From NCBI GenBank assembly GCA_963843455.1, contig CAWJKE010000010.1:186001-250000 (forward strand): 64,000 nt of DNA. The letters are read 5' to 3'. The stretch is from CAIQPS01 sp963843455 (GTDB lineage: Bacteria; Actinomycetota; Thermoleophilia; RBG-16-64-13). The position numbers and the translations under genes are program-made. A model generated the notes under the pieces. The model ran no database searches and had not been told where the DNA came from. It saw only the letters and a list, made by a program, of their open reading frames with translations. Numbering within the stretch: position 1 is the stretch's first letter; each line of letters opens with the position of its first letter. This document shows, piece after piece, positions 1 to 7,998 of the stretch.

Positions 1-675
1 AGCACGGCCTGCCTGGCGGTCGACCCGGCCCCCTGGGCAAAGCCGAGAAGGATGGTGAGGGCGAGGGCCGGCAGAGTCAGCCTCAGCACCCACACCGTGG
101 CCCAGCGGAGGCGCTGAACATGCCAGCTTCCCGCGACCACCAGGACTCCCAGGGCGAAGCCGGCCAGACGCCGCCTTGCCTATCTGCCCCCCGGCCTGTG
201 TCGTCCCGTAGGAGACGACCGCGACGAGAGTCCCGGCCAGCGCCCCCGCGATGCCGACGAGGATGGCCGCCGTCCCCAGCCGAGGCAACACCAGATCCTT
301 CCTGCGCAGCGGAGCCGGCAGCAGATGGAGGCAATCCGGCTCAGAGAACGAGACGAAACCTTGGACGGTGCTGTAGCGGAAGGCCGCCAGAAGGATCAAG
401 ACGATCGCCGGCGCCCCCCAGGCGAAGTGATAGAAGCCGGCGACCTCTATGAGGAGGCTCCCGAGACGCTTCGACAGTCCCCAGAACATGCCGACGAGCA
501 GGGCGAGAGTGAGCGCGGCCACATAAAGCGTCCCGGCGCGGGTCGTCAGGGACCGGCCGGGGCGGAGCGAGGCCAGCAACGCCAGAACGCCACGGGCGTC
601 GACGGCGGAATAGGCCTCGTCACCGGACGTGTCGGGAGCCAGTAGGACGCCGCGCAGCGACGGCCTTCTAGCCAT
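1..675 (-). pseudogene. ABC transporter permease, partial at window edge, apparent frameshift
   Basis: The frame opens with ATG at 675-673, overlapping the stop of the upstream ATP-binding gene in ATGGCTAG, so the two are translationally coupled. The product is hydrophobic, with segments such as LYVAALTLALLVGMFWGL and AAILVGIAGALAGTLVAVV, as expected for the membrane subunit of an ABC exporter. After about residue 168 (TTQAGGQIGKA) this frame turns into Gly/Pro/Arg-rich shadow-like sequence, while the membrane-like sequence continues in the next frame (RLAGFALGVLVVAGSWHVQR, then LRLTLPALALTILLGFAQG). One extra base between about 165 and 180 would explain this; an in-frame TAG at 180-182 in the second frame limits where it can be. 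The gene runs off the window, so its end is unseen. It could be a real pseudogene or a sequence error. Confidence 0.6.
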
Positions 676-1339
676 CGAGGATTTGACCCTCTGAGATGTG
701 CAGGACGCGCGTGGCGACGGAGGCTGCGAACTCCTCCGAGTGGGTCATGAGAAGAATCGCTTTGCGCTCAGCGATCGACTTCAAGAGCAGATCACGCAGC
801 GCATCGATGGACGCGAGATCCAGGCCGATTGTGGGCTCATCGAGCACCAACAGGGAGAACGGCCGGATGACTCCGCAGGCGATCGCCGTCTTCTGCCGCA
901 TCCCGCGAGAGAGCTGAGAGGGGAAGAAATCCGCACGTTTGTTCAGCCCGAGCGAACCAAGCAGCTTGTTGCACCTCTGCTCGAGATCCTCCCCGTCCAC
1001 GCCGTGGGCCGCGGCCACCAGGTGAAGGTGGTCGCGGACCGTCAGATCCTGGTAGAGGTAGGGATTGTCCGGAACGTAGCTGAGATGCTTGCGGGCAGCC
1101 AGGGCCTCCACCTCGTGGTCGAGAGAGAAGCCGGCGACCCTGACCCAGCCCCGGGTCGGCTCCTGCAGGCCACTGATCAATTCGGCGGCGGTGGTCTTGC
1201 CGCTCCCGTTGGGTCCCATGAGGACGACGCACTCGCCGGCGCGGATGATGAGGTCGAGGGCTTCCAGGGCCGCGACCTGGCCGTAGTATCGGCTGAGGCT
1301 GTCGGTCTCGAGCAGGATCTGGGCGGGCTGCTTGGCCGT
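668..1339 (-). CDS. ABC transporter ATP-binding protein with ACG in place of the start codon
   Basis: This is the ATPase subunit of an ABC transporter, probably an exporter together with the permease it overlaps. Visible motifs are Walker A GPNGSGKTT, signature LSRGMRQK, Walker B LLVLDEP and the switch histidine in LLMTHSEE. The first ATG in frame lies inside Walker A (1219), which would cut off the A-loop strand. The frame clearly continues upstream as family-like sequence (ILLETDSLSRYYGQVAALEA). No ATG, GTG or TTG occurs before the in-frame stop at 1397-1399. An AAGGGAG ribosome-binding site sits six bases before an ACG at 1339-1337 followed by AKQPAQ, so I place the start there. Either ACG is used as a weak start, or an ATG has been lost by mutation or sequencing error. 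Confidence 0.75.
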   Translation of the reverse strand, partial: TAKQPAQILLETDSLSRYYGQVAALEALDLIIRAGECVVLMGPNGSGKTTAAELISGLQEPTRGWVRVAGFSLDHEVEALAARKHLSYVPDNPYLYQDLTVRDHLHLVAAAHGVDGEDLEQRCNKLLGSLGLNKRADFFPSQLSRGMRQKTAIACGVIRPFSLLVLDEPTIGLDLASIDALRDLLLKSIAERKAILLMTHSEEFAASVATRVLHISEGQILDG

Positions 1340-1449
1340 TGCTGACTCCCTTCGGGTTCTTTGGATCGGGTCAGACCCCAGGTTCAGGTGTTCAGGTTAC
1401 CCCAAGGCGGCAGGGGCGGTGACGCGGGAACCCCAGCAGCGGCGAGCCC

Positions 1450-1710
1450 GTGGGCGATTCGTTGTCTGACGCGCCGCTGGCCCGCGCGGACATGGACGAG
1501 CGGGTGATGGTCATGGCATTGATGGAGGGGCTGCTACTGCCCGAAGCCAACCTGATCACCGAAGCGCTCTCGTCCTACGTGGAGTCGAACGTCGATTTCA
1601 TCGACGCCTTCAATGCCGCCTGGATGAGGCAGCGAGGAGTGCAGCGCGTGATCACCTTTGACGCCAGGCGCTACTCCCGGCTGGACGGGATAGGAGTCCA
1701 ACCCTTCTGA
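1450..1710 (+). pseudogene. PIN-domain (VapC-like) C-terminal remnant
   Basis: This is an 86-residue frame with a GTG start. Its second half resembles the C-terminal half of PIN-domain ribonuclease toxins: VDFIDAFNAAWMRQRG followed by VITFDARRYSRL and a terminal small hydrophobic patch. Full PIN toxins are about 130 residues and carry an N-terminal acidic motif (hVDTs) that is missing here. A TGA at 1420-1422 blocks the frame upstream, and there is no antitoxin gene beside it. I read it as the truncated remnant of a toxin-antitoxin locus. It could still be expressed as a short protein. Confidence 0.5.
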
Positions 1711-1779
1711 CCGGTTGCGCCTGCGACCGCATCGGCTAATACAGCTTTCAGACCTACTCCCGCATGGCCGTGGCCGGCG

Positions 1780-4700
1780 TCAAGCTTTCCGAACCTCCAC
1801 GGTCACCGGCAGTCCGTTGACCTTGAGACCTTCGTGGTAGGCACCTTCCGCGTCGGTCTCCGGCGCCTCGGCGCCGCTCACCTCCAGGTCGACGGCCAGC
1901 GTCTCCTTCTTCACCCAGTCGCCATGGCTGGCCAGCATCTCGATGATCTCGGCCGGTCCGGCGACACGCAAGTGGATGCGGTCATCGATCTGGAAGTCGG
2001 CGGCCTTCCGGGTGTTCTGGATATGGTGCACCAACTCCCGCGCGAGCCCTTCGCTCAGCAGCTCGGGTGACAAGACGGTCGAGATCGCCACGGCGATGGC
2101 GCCTTCGCGCTCCACCTTGAAGCCTTCGCGCTCGTGGGTCTCCACCACGAAGTCGTCGGGGGCGAACTCGTACTCGCGGACGGCCGGCGCCATCAGGCCG
2201 TCGAGATCACCGGGTCCGACCTCGATCGCCGACGGCACCAGCACCATCACGGTGCGACCCGCCGCCAGGCGGTCGCCGGTCTCGTCGGCCGGGAGAGCGG
2301 CGACAGCCGCCGCGACCGCGGGCATGTTCTTGCCGAACTTCGGGCCCAGCGTGCGGTAGTTGGGCTTGACTACGTAGCTCACCAAGTCGCTCGCCGATTC
2401 CACGAAGTCGATCCTCTTTGCGTTCAGCTCCTCGGCCACGACTGCGGAAAGGCTCTCCACGGCGGCTCGTTCCTTGGGACGGCAGGCGACCGCGACCACG
2501 GCCACCGGCTGGCGGGTCTTGATCTGCGATGCGTTCCGCGCCGCTCGGCCCAGGTTGACCACCTGCCGTGCCACTCCCATCCGGAACGACAGATCGTGAT
2601 CGATGAGGGTTTCATCGGGTACGGGCCAATCGACCAGATGCACCGACTCCGGCGCACCCGGCGAACGTTCGGCCACCAGATTCTGATAGAGCTCCTCCGC
2701 CAAGAACGGAGTGAACGGCGCCAGCAGCTGGGCCACCGTCACCAGGCACTCGTTCAGCGTGAGGTAGGCGGCGATCTTGTCGGCGTCGGTCTCGCTCTTC
2801 CAGAAACGACGGCGACTGCGGCGCACATACCAGTTGGAGAGCTCGTCCACGAAATCGGCGATGGCGCGTCCGCCGGCGAACGCGTCGTAGTCGTCGAGTT
2901 CGGCGGTCACCTTCTTGATGAGGATGTGCAGGTCACCCAAGATCCAGCGGTCCATGAGGCTGCGCTCGGCCACCGGGACCGGGCGCCCGGCGCCGGCTGA
3001 CGCCGCACCGCGGTTCCAGTCGGGCCCCTCGTGCGCGGCCGGGTCGAAGCCGTCGATGTTCCCGTAGAGCGTGTAGAACGAGTAGGTGTTCCACAGGGTC
3101 AGCATGAACTTGCGGATGACCTCATCCAGGTTCTCGGGGCCGAAGCGGCGGGGGAACCAGGGAGAGCTGGAGGTGAACAGGTACCAGCGCAGGGCGTCGG
3201 CGCCCTGCTTGTCGAGGATGGCCCAGGGGTCGACGACGTTGCCCAGGCGCTTGGACATCTTGCGGCCCTCGCCATCGAGGATGTGCCCTAGGCACAGTAC
3301 GTTGCGGTAGGAGGTGTGGCCCGTGAGCAGAGCGCTGATGGCGATCAGACTGTAGAACCAGCCCCTGGTCTGATCGATGGCCTCGCAGATGTAGTCGGCC
3401 GGGAAGCGCTTTTCGAACATGTCCCGGTTCTCGAACGGGTAGTGCCACTGAGCGACCGGCATGGAGCCGGAGTCGAACCAGGCGTCGATGACGGCGGCCA
3501 CGCGATGCGCTTCGGCGCCGCAGTCGGGACAGGCAAAAGTGACCGCGTCGACGAAGGGACGGTGGAGTTCGAGGGCAGAGAGGTCTGTGCCGGCGAGCTC
3601 GCCCAGTTCTTCGCGAGAGCCGATCACCGTGTCGTGGCCCTCGGCGCAGCGCCATACGGGGAGGGGGGTGCCCCAGTAGCGGTCGCGGGAGAGCGACCAG
3701 TCAATGTTGTTCTCCAGCCATTTGCCGAAACGCCCGTGCTTGAGGTGGTCGGGATACCAGGTGACCTCCTCGTTGGCGCCCAGCACCGCGTCCTTGCGGG
3801 CGGTGGTCCGCACGTACCAGGACGATTTGGCGTAGTAGATGAGGGGCGTGTCGCAGCGCCAGCAGAAAGGATAGTTGTGCTCGTAGGGCTGGCGGGCAAA
3901 GAGCAGGCCGCGGGCCTCGAGGTCCTCCATGATGCCGGCGTCGGCGTCCTTGACGAACATGCCGGCCCAGGGAGTGATGTCGGCGATGAACTTGGCCTCC
4001 TCGTCCACCGGCATGATGACCGGCAGGTCGTTGGCTTGGCCGGTGATCATGTCGTCGGCACCAAAGGCCGGGGCCGTATGGACGATGCCGGTGCCCTCGT
4101 CGGTCGCCACGTAGTCGGCGGCGACGACCCGCCAGGCGGGCTTGTCGGGAGTGACGAAGTGATAGGGCGGCATGTAGTGGCGCCCCGCCAGGGCCGCCCC
4201 GGGGAAGGTCTCCTCAATGACGGCGTCAGGGCCAAGTACGGCGCTGACCAGATCGGCGGCCAGGATGAAGTGCTCGTCCCCCGACCGGGCGCGGGCGTAT
4301 TCGATGTTGGCGCCGACGGCCGCTGCCACGTTGGAGATGAGCGTCCAGGGGGTGGTGGTCCAGATCAGCAGGGAGATAGGCAGACCGTCGGTGGCGACGG
4401 CCTGGACGGCGCCGAGCGCCGGCTCGCCGGCCGCGGCAGTTGCGCTGCCGGCCGCGCCCTGGTCGGCAGCGCCCCCATCGACCAGCGGGAAGCGCACGAA
4501 CACCGAGGGATCGGTCACCATCTGATAGCCCGACGCCACCTCATGCGACGACAGAGCCGTCCCGCACCGCGGGCAATAGGGCACTACCTTGTACCCTTCG
4601 TACAGCAGGCCCTTCTTCGCGAAATCCGAAAGGATCCACCACACCGACTCGATGTACGAGTCGTTCATGGTCATGTAGGCGTCGTCCAAGTCCAGCCACA

Positions 4701-5127
4701 TGCCGATCCGCTCGGTCATGCGGTTCCACTCGTCGATGTAGGCGGTCACCGACTCCCGGCACTGCCGGTTGAACTCCGCCACGCCGTACGCCTCGATCTG
4801 CTCCTTGTGGTCAAAGCCCAGCCGTTTCTCGATCTCCAACTCCACCGGCAGACCGTGGCAGTCCCAGCCGCCTTTGCGGCCCACGTGGAAGCCGCGCATT
4901 GTCCGGTAGCGCGGGTAGATGTCCTTGAAGATTCGCGCCAGCACATGATGGACGCCGGGTTTGCCGTTGGCCGTGGGGGGACCCTCGTAGAACACCCATT
5001 CTGGGTTCCCGGCCCGCAGTTCGAGGCTCTTCTCGAAAATGGAGTGCTCTTTCCACCAGCCGAGGATCCGCTCCTCCAGGGCGGGGAAACTCTGTCCCGT
5101 GTCCACCGGTCGATACTGGCCTGCCAT
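1780..5127 (-). CDS. ileS: Isoleucyl-tRNA synthetase, type 2
   Basis: It charges tRNA-Ile with isoleucine in the cytoplasm, and its editing domain removes mischarged valine. The 1115 residues start MAGQYRPVDTGQSFPALEER. The class I signatures are the HIGH-like motif GVHHVLAR near residue 60 and KMSKR near residue 622. The C-terminal anticodon-binding half contains NLGRAARNASQIKTRQP, typical of the eukaryal-like IleS2 found in actinobacteria, a type that is generally less sensitive to mupirocin. An Ala/Gly-rich insertion of roughly 30 residues sits in the editing domain near residues 222-252. The ATG is preceded by AAAGGGAGG. Expression is controlled by the T-box leader upstream. Confidence 0.97.
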   Translation of the reverse strand: MAGQYRPVDTGQSFPALEERILGWWKEHSIFEKSLELRAGNPEWVFYEGPPTANGKPGVHHVLARIFKDIYPRYRTMRGFHVGRKGGWDCHGLPVELEIEKRLGFDHKEQIEAYGVAEFNRQCRESVTAYIDEWNRMTERIGMWLDLDDAYMTMNDSYIESVWWILSDFAKKGLLYEGYKVVPYCPRCGTALSSHEVASGYQMVTDPSVFVRFPLVDGGAADQGAAGSATAAAGEPALGAVQAVATDGLPISLLIWTTTPWTLISNVAAAVGANIEYARARSGDEHFILAADLVSAVLGPDAVIEETFPGAALAGRHYMPPYHFVTPDKPAWRVVAADYVATDEGTGIVHTAPAFGADDMITGQANDLPVIMPVDEEAKFIADITPWAGMFVKDADAGIMEDLEARGLLFARQPYEHNYPFCWRCDTPLIYYAKSSWYVRTTARKDAVLGANEEVTWYPDHLKHGRFGKWLENNIDWSLSRDRYWGTPLPVWRCAEGHDTVIGSREELGELAGTDLSALELHRPFVDAVTFACPDCGAEAHRVAAVIDAWFDSGSMPVAQWHYPFENRDMFEKRFPADYICEAIDQTRGWFYSLIAISALLTGHTSYRNVLCLGHILDGEGRKMSKRLGNVVDPWAILDKQGADALRWYLFTSSSPWFPRRFGPENLDEVIRKFMLTLWNTYSFYTLYGNIDGFDPAAHEGPDWNRGAASAGAGRPVPVAERSLMDRWILGDLHILIKKVTAELDDYDAFAGGRAIADFVDELSNWYVRRSRRRFWKSETDADKIAAYLTLNECLVTVAQLLAPFTPFLAEELYQNLVAERSPGAPESVHLVDWPVPDETLIDHDLSFRMGVARQVVNLGRAARNASQIKTRQPVAVVAVACRPKERAAVESLSAVVAEELNAKRIDFVESASDLVSYVVKPNYRTLGPKFGKNMPAVAAAVAALPADETGDRLAAGRTVMVLVPSAIEVGPGDLDGLMAPAVREYEFAPDDFVVETHEREGFKVEREGAIAVAISTVLSPELLSEGLARELVHHIQNTRKAADFQIDDRIHLRVAGPAEIIEMLASHGDWVKKETLAVDLEVSGAEAPETDAEGAYHEGLKVNGLPVTVEVRKA

Positions 5128-5140
5128 GTGTCCTCCCTTT

Positions 5141-5173
5141 GAGGCTGCCGAAGCACGACGTTTCGGCAGCCTC
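5141..5173 (-). promoter_or_regulatory. Perfect 12-bp hairpin directly upstream of the ileS ribosome-binding site
   Basis: Arms GAGGCTGCCGAA and TTCGGCAGCCTC enclose a nine-base loop. On the minus strand the right arm ends immediately before AAAGGGAGGACAC-ATG of ileS. There is no T-run after it, so it is not an ordinary terminator. It may expose or insulate the ribosome-binding site, or be a processing site that stabilises the ileS message. Confidence 0.6.
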
Positions 5174-5200
5174 CTGTCGGCGGCGTCCCGTGAGTCGCCC

Positions 5201-5255
5201 CAAAAACAAAAATACGCCCCGCCCCGCGTTGCGCCTGCCGGCGTGCCGGCGGGGC
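5201..5255 (-). terminator. Intrinsic terminator in the ileS leader
   Basis: Minus-strand GCCCCGCC pairs with GGCGGGGC and is followed by TATTTTTGTTTTT, a good U-tract in this GC-rich genome. It lies between the T-box motif and the ileS start, so it is the likely attenuation site. It is about 190 bases downstream of the T-box motif, farther than usual, so direct terminator/antiterminator competition is not obvious. Confidence 0.65.
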
Positions 5256-5399
5256 TACACGTAGGGACGGGACGTACAGGCTGCGGAAGAGCGATGCCTC
5301 GCCGGCGGAACGTGCCGGGTATGCGGGAGAGTAGGACGCAGGAAGCGCGAATAGCAGCGCTATTGGCGCGACCGAGGACACACTATCCCGCCGCCCGGT

Positions 5400-5790
5400 G
5401 CGTTCCGTTGGCCGAGGTCTCGCACTTCTGCGACCTGCAGAACCCGCGGTACCACCCTACTTGGCCGGGCGCCGTCGCCGGCACTCGACCCTCTCTGCGG
5501 ACGCTCGCGCTTCTGCCGCCGCCTGCCCCGCGTTGACCGCGACTGCGGCGCCGATAGCGTCTCACGCCCCCCTTCTGTTACGGGAAGGACCCGTCCAGGT
5601 CTACTTGGCTGGCCGGCACCTGGGAGAGCGCCGGCGCGGCGGGGCGCCTTCGCGCCCATAGCCTGCAGTTCAGCCGTTCGGCTGGCGGCTCGGGGATGAT
5701 ATTCGGACGCTGATTCTCACCGGGCTCACACCGTCCCCGGCTCGCTCGCGAGAAGAGCAACGCCTACTCCTTCCCGTCATCGCCTTTGCG
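5400..5790 (-). promoter_or_regulatory. T-box riboswitch (tRNA-Ile sensing) upstream of ileS
   Basis: The leader senses uncharged tRNA-Ile. The T-box core AGGGTGGTACCGCGGG is on the minus strand at about 5442-5459. Its TGGT bulge would pair with an acceptor end whose discriminator base is A, which matches the tRNA-Ile in this window. Upstream, stem-I-like sequence (GAGCCGGGGACGGTGTGAGC, then GAGAATC) leads to a specifier loop GAATATCA with the isoleucine codon ATC at 5700-5698 followed by A. The 5' end is set by the promoter at 5798-5826. The extent is approximate because I did not fold it. No real gene lies in this stretch; open frames there are incidental. Confidence 0.9.
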
Positions 5791-5797
5791 GACGCGT

Positions 5798-5826
5798 AGT
5801 CTAAGGCCACCCGCGGGGAAGTTCAA
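5798..5826 (-). promoter_or_regulatory. Promoter of the ileS T-box leader
   Basis: The minus strand carries -35 TTGAAC (5826-5821), a 17-base spacer and -10 TAGACT (5803-5798). Transcription would start near 5790, just 5' of the first stem of the T-box. Confidence 0.7.
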
Positions 5827-5876
5827 GGAGCGGTGGGATGCCCCCGGGCGCCGGCTCCCTCCCGCGCTGGTGATCT

Positions 5877-6617
5877 TCAGGATCCAGCATCTCCGTCAAC
5901 CTTGGCGCCGCACCACGCACAGAACGTCGCGTCTGCGGGTATCCGAGCTTCGCAGTTCGCGCAGTCTTTGGGCGGCGCCAGAGATTGGATCGCGAGCTCC
6001 GGCGGCCCACCCTCCGGGGCCGCGTCCGCCGAAGTCAACGCTTGTTCGCCCGCCAAAGGCGCCGCTGCGGCGGCCGGTATCTGAGCGGTTCCGGGTGAGC
6101 CTAACTGCTGCTGCGCGGTAGCGCCGAGGTATGGGGCCCCGCCGGTCGTCTGCGGACCCAGATAGCCGCCCCCATAGGGCAGTGGCGAAAGCGGCGGCGC
6201 GGGTGCGAAGTCCAGCTTCCGCGAGAAGCCGGCGATCTTGACCCAGTAGACGATCCACAGGACGAAGGAGGCGATCGCGGCAAAGATGCCGAGGAAGGGG
6301 ATCACGGTGCATACGCGGGTGATGCACATGGCCAGGCCGATCGACTGGCCGGGCTTCCGCTCTTCCGGGATCCGCCTGGCCGCGAACTCATTCTCCAGAG
6401 AGTTGGCCAAGGCCAGAACGACAAAGAACTGCCAGATGAATCCAAAGAACGGGACGATCTGCAACCACACCAGACCGGGCGTCATGGTCCTGTTGGCGGG
6501 TGAGCACTTCGAGAGCGCCCTCTGCTGAGCGAGCAGGAAGAAGACCATGGGCAGTATCAGGATCGCGAAGATGATAAAGAAGAAGGCGACGAAGCTCATG
6601 CCCATGAACGCGTCCAC
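5877..6617 (-). CDS. Membrane protein with C-terminal zinc ribbon
   Basis: A 246-residue protein of unknown function. Hydrophobic segments lie near residues 8-28 (VAFFFIIFAILILPMVFFLL), 48-70 and 96-125, like small DUF4328-type membrane proteins. A Pro/Ala/Gly-rich linker of about 80 residues follows. The C-terminus is a zinc ribbon, CANCEARIPADATFCAWCG, with two CxxC pairs. The ribbon probably faces the cytoplasm. It is upstream of and on the same strand as ileS but separated by the ileS promoter, so it is a separate unit. The ATG is preceded by AAGGAGGGAATG-like sequence. Confidence 0.8.
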   Translation of the reverse strand: MDAFMGMSFVAFFFIIFAILILPMVFFLLAQQRALSKCSPANRTMTPGLVWLQIVPFFGFIWQFFVVLALANSLENEFAARRIPEERKPGQSIGLAMCITRVCTVIPFLGIFAAIASFVLWIVYWVKIAGFSRKLDFAPAPPLSPLPYGGGYLGPQTTGGAPYLGATAQQQLGSPGTAQIPAAAAAPLAGEQALTSADAAPEGGPPELAIQSLAPPKDCANCEARIPADATFCAWCGAKVDGDAGS

Positions 6618-6804
6618 ATTCCCTCCTTAGAGTCCCGGATGTTCCCCATCGCCCGCAAGGACTATCATAACTCCCCCCGCGCACCTCGCGTGCCCCTGCC
6701 TGGCGCTCGCGGTTTGCCCGCGCTGCCCCCCAACCCTGCCGAGTCGAGAACGGCACCGCGAGAGTTGGCGGGGTACAATGCGCCTCACACAATGGGAGGA
6801 AGTC

Positions 6805-7995
6805 ATGCCCGAGTGGTTTTTCGGCCGGCCCAAGACTGCCGGCTCCGGCGACGATGTGTACCGGGGCGATCCGTTCGCGGCGGCCGATGCCGCTGAGGAA
6901 GCCCCGTTTGACGGCGCTGTCATCCCCGACCCCGAGGCGTCGGATTACCCGCCGCCGGTCTACACGGACGACCGGCCCCGCCCCATCAACGCACACCCGG
7001 CCTATGCGTCCGGCGCGTCCGGCACTCCGCCTGTCCTTCAAGACGACGAGATGATGGAGGTGGCGCAGCGTGCGGCCCAGATAGCGGCAGGGATAGGCTC
7101 TGTCATCCTCGGCAAGGAAGAGGTCATCCGGGCATGCGTCGTGGCTCTTTTGGCCGGCGGCCACGTCATCGTCGAAGACTTTCCCGGAGTCGGCAAGACG
7201 CTGCTGGCCAAGTCGCTCGCCAAGACTATCGACTGCCGTTTCGCCCGAGTGCAGTTCACCCCCGACCTGCTGCCCGGCGACGTGACCGGCGTGACTGTCT
7301 TCAACCAGAAGAGCGGGGAGTTCGAGTTCCGGCCAGGCCCGATCTTTGCCAACATCGTGCTCGCCGACGAGATCAACCGGGCTTCGCCCAAGACACAGTC
7401 GAGCCTTCTCGAGTGTATGGAGGAGCGCCAGGCGACCATCGACAACACGACGCATCCGATTCACCCGCCGTTCATGGTGATCGCAACGCAGAACCCCATC
7501 GAGTATGAGGGCACCTACCCGCTCCCCGAGGCGCAGCTCGACCGCTTCATGATGCGTCTCAGCCTGGGCTACCCCTCACCTGAAGCGGAGGAGAACATCA
7601 TCCACGAGCAGACGTCCCACGACCCGCTTGCCGAGCTTCGCCCGGTGCTCGACGGGGCGGAGGTGTTGGCGATGACTCAGGCGGTCACCCGAGTCCGGGT
7701 CGCGCCGGCCCTTCGCGGTTACGTCGTAGCTCTGCTCGCCGCCACTCGTCAGCAGCGAGAGATCTACCTGGGAGCCAGTCCCCGGGCAGGCATCGCCCTC
7801 ACCAGGGCGGCCAAGGCCCTGGCTCTGCTCCGAGGACGGGATTTTGTTGTCCCCAAAGACATCAAGGACCTCGCCGTCCGGGTACTGGCCCACCGGCTCA
7901 TGCTTTCCCCCGATGCGAAAGTGCACGGGGTGAGCGCCGAGAACATCGTGGCCAGACTGCTCGAAACGGTGCCGGTCCCGCAGACCGGGGGGTAG
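6805..7995 (+). CDS. MoxR-family AAA+ ATPase
   Basis: A MoxR-type chaperone ATPase of 396 residues, with Walker A DFPGVGKT, Walker B VLADEINRASPKTQ, and the family sequence EEGTYPLPEAQLDRF-like (EYEGTYPLPEAQLDRFMMRL). About 90 acidic, Pro-rich residues precede the AAA domain. I prefer the ATG at 6805, which follows GGGAGGAAGTC, over the ATG at 6778. The latter overlaps a TACAAT -10-like hexamer (6774-6779) and would lie at or before the transcription start. It heads a three-gene operon with a DUF58 and a transglutaminase protein, the usual company of MoxR proteins, which are thought to help assemble or activate metal- or envelope-linked complexes. Confidence 0.93.
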   Translation: MPEWFFGRPKTAGSGDDVYRGDPFAAADAAEEAPFDGAVIPDPEASDYPPPVYTDDRPRPINAHPAYASGASGTPPVLQDDEMMEVAQRAAQIAAGIGSVILGKEEVIRACVVALLAGGHVIVEDFPGVGKTLLAKSLAKTIDCRFARVQFTPDLLPGDVTGVTVFNQKSGEFEFRPGPIFANIVLADEINRASPKTQSSLLECMEERQATIDNTTHPIHPPFMVIATQNPIEYEGTYPLPEAQLDRFMMRLSLGYPSPEAEENIIHEQTSHDPLAELRPVLDGAEVLAMTQAVTRVRVAPALRGYVVALLAATRQQREIYLGASPRAGIALTRAAKALALLRGRDFVVPKDIKDLAVRVLAHRLMLSPDAKVHGVSAENIVARLLETVPVPQTGG

Positions 7996-7998
7996 GGC

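Noticed and set aside
3316..5142. A 608-codon open frame opposite ileS
   Set aside because: It is antisense to an unmistakable IleS, and its product is Gly/Val/Arg/His-rich with no domain; a GC-rich shadow.
5256..5790. Several open frames of 60-165 codons in the ileS leader
   Set aside because: They overlap T-box structural elements and have no consistent start, composition or homology.
6778..6804. Upstream ATG as the moxR start
   Set aside because: It overlaps a TACAAT -10-like hexamer and lacks a ribosome-binding site, while ATG 6805 has GGGAGGAAGTC.
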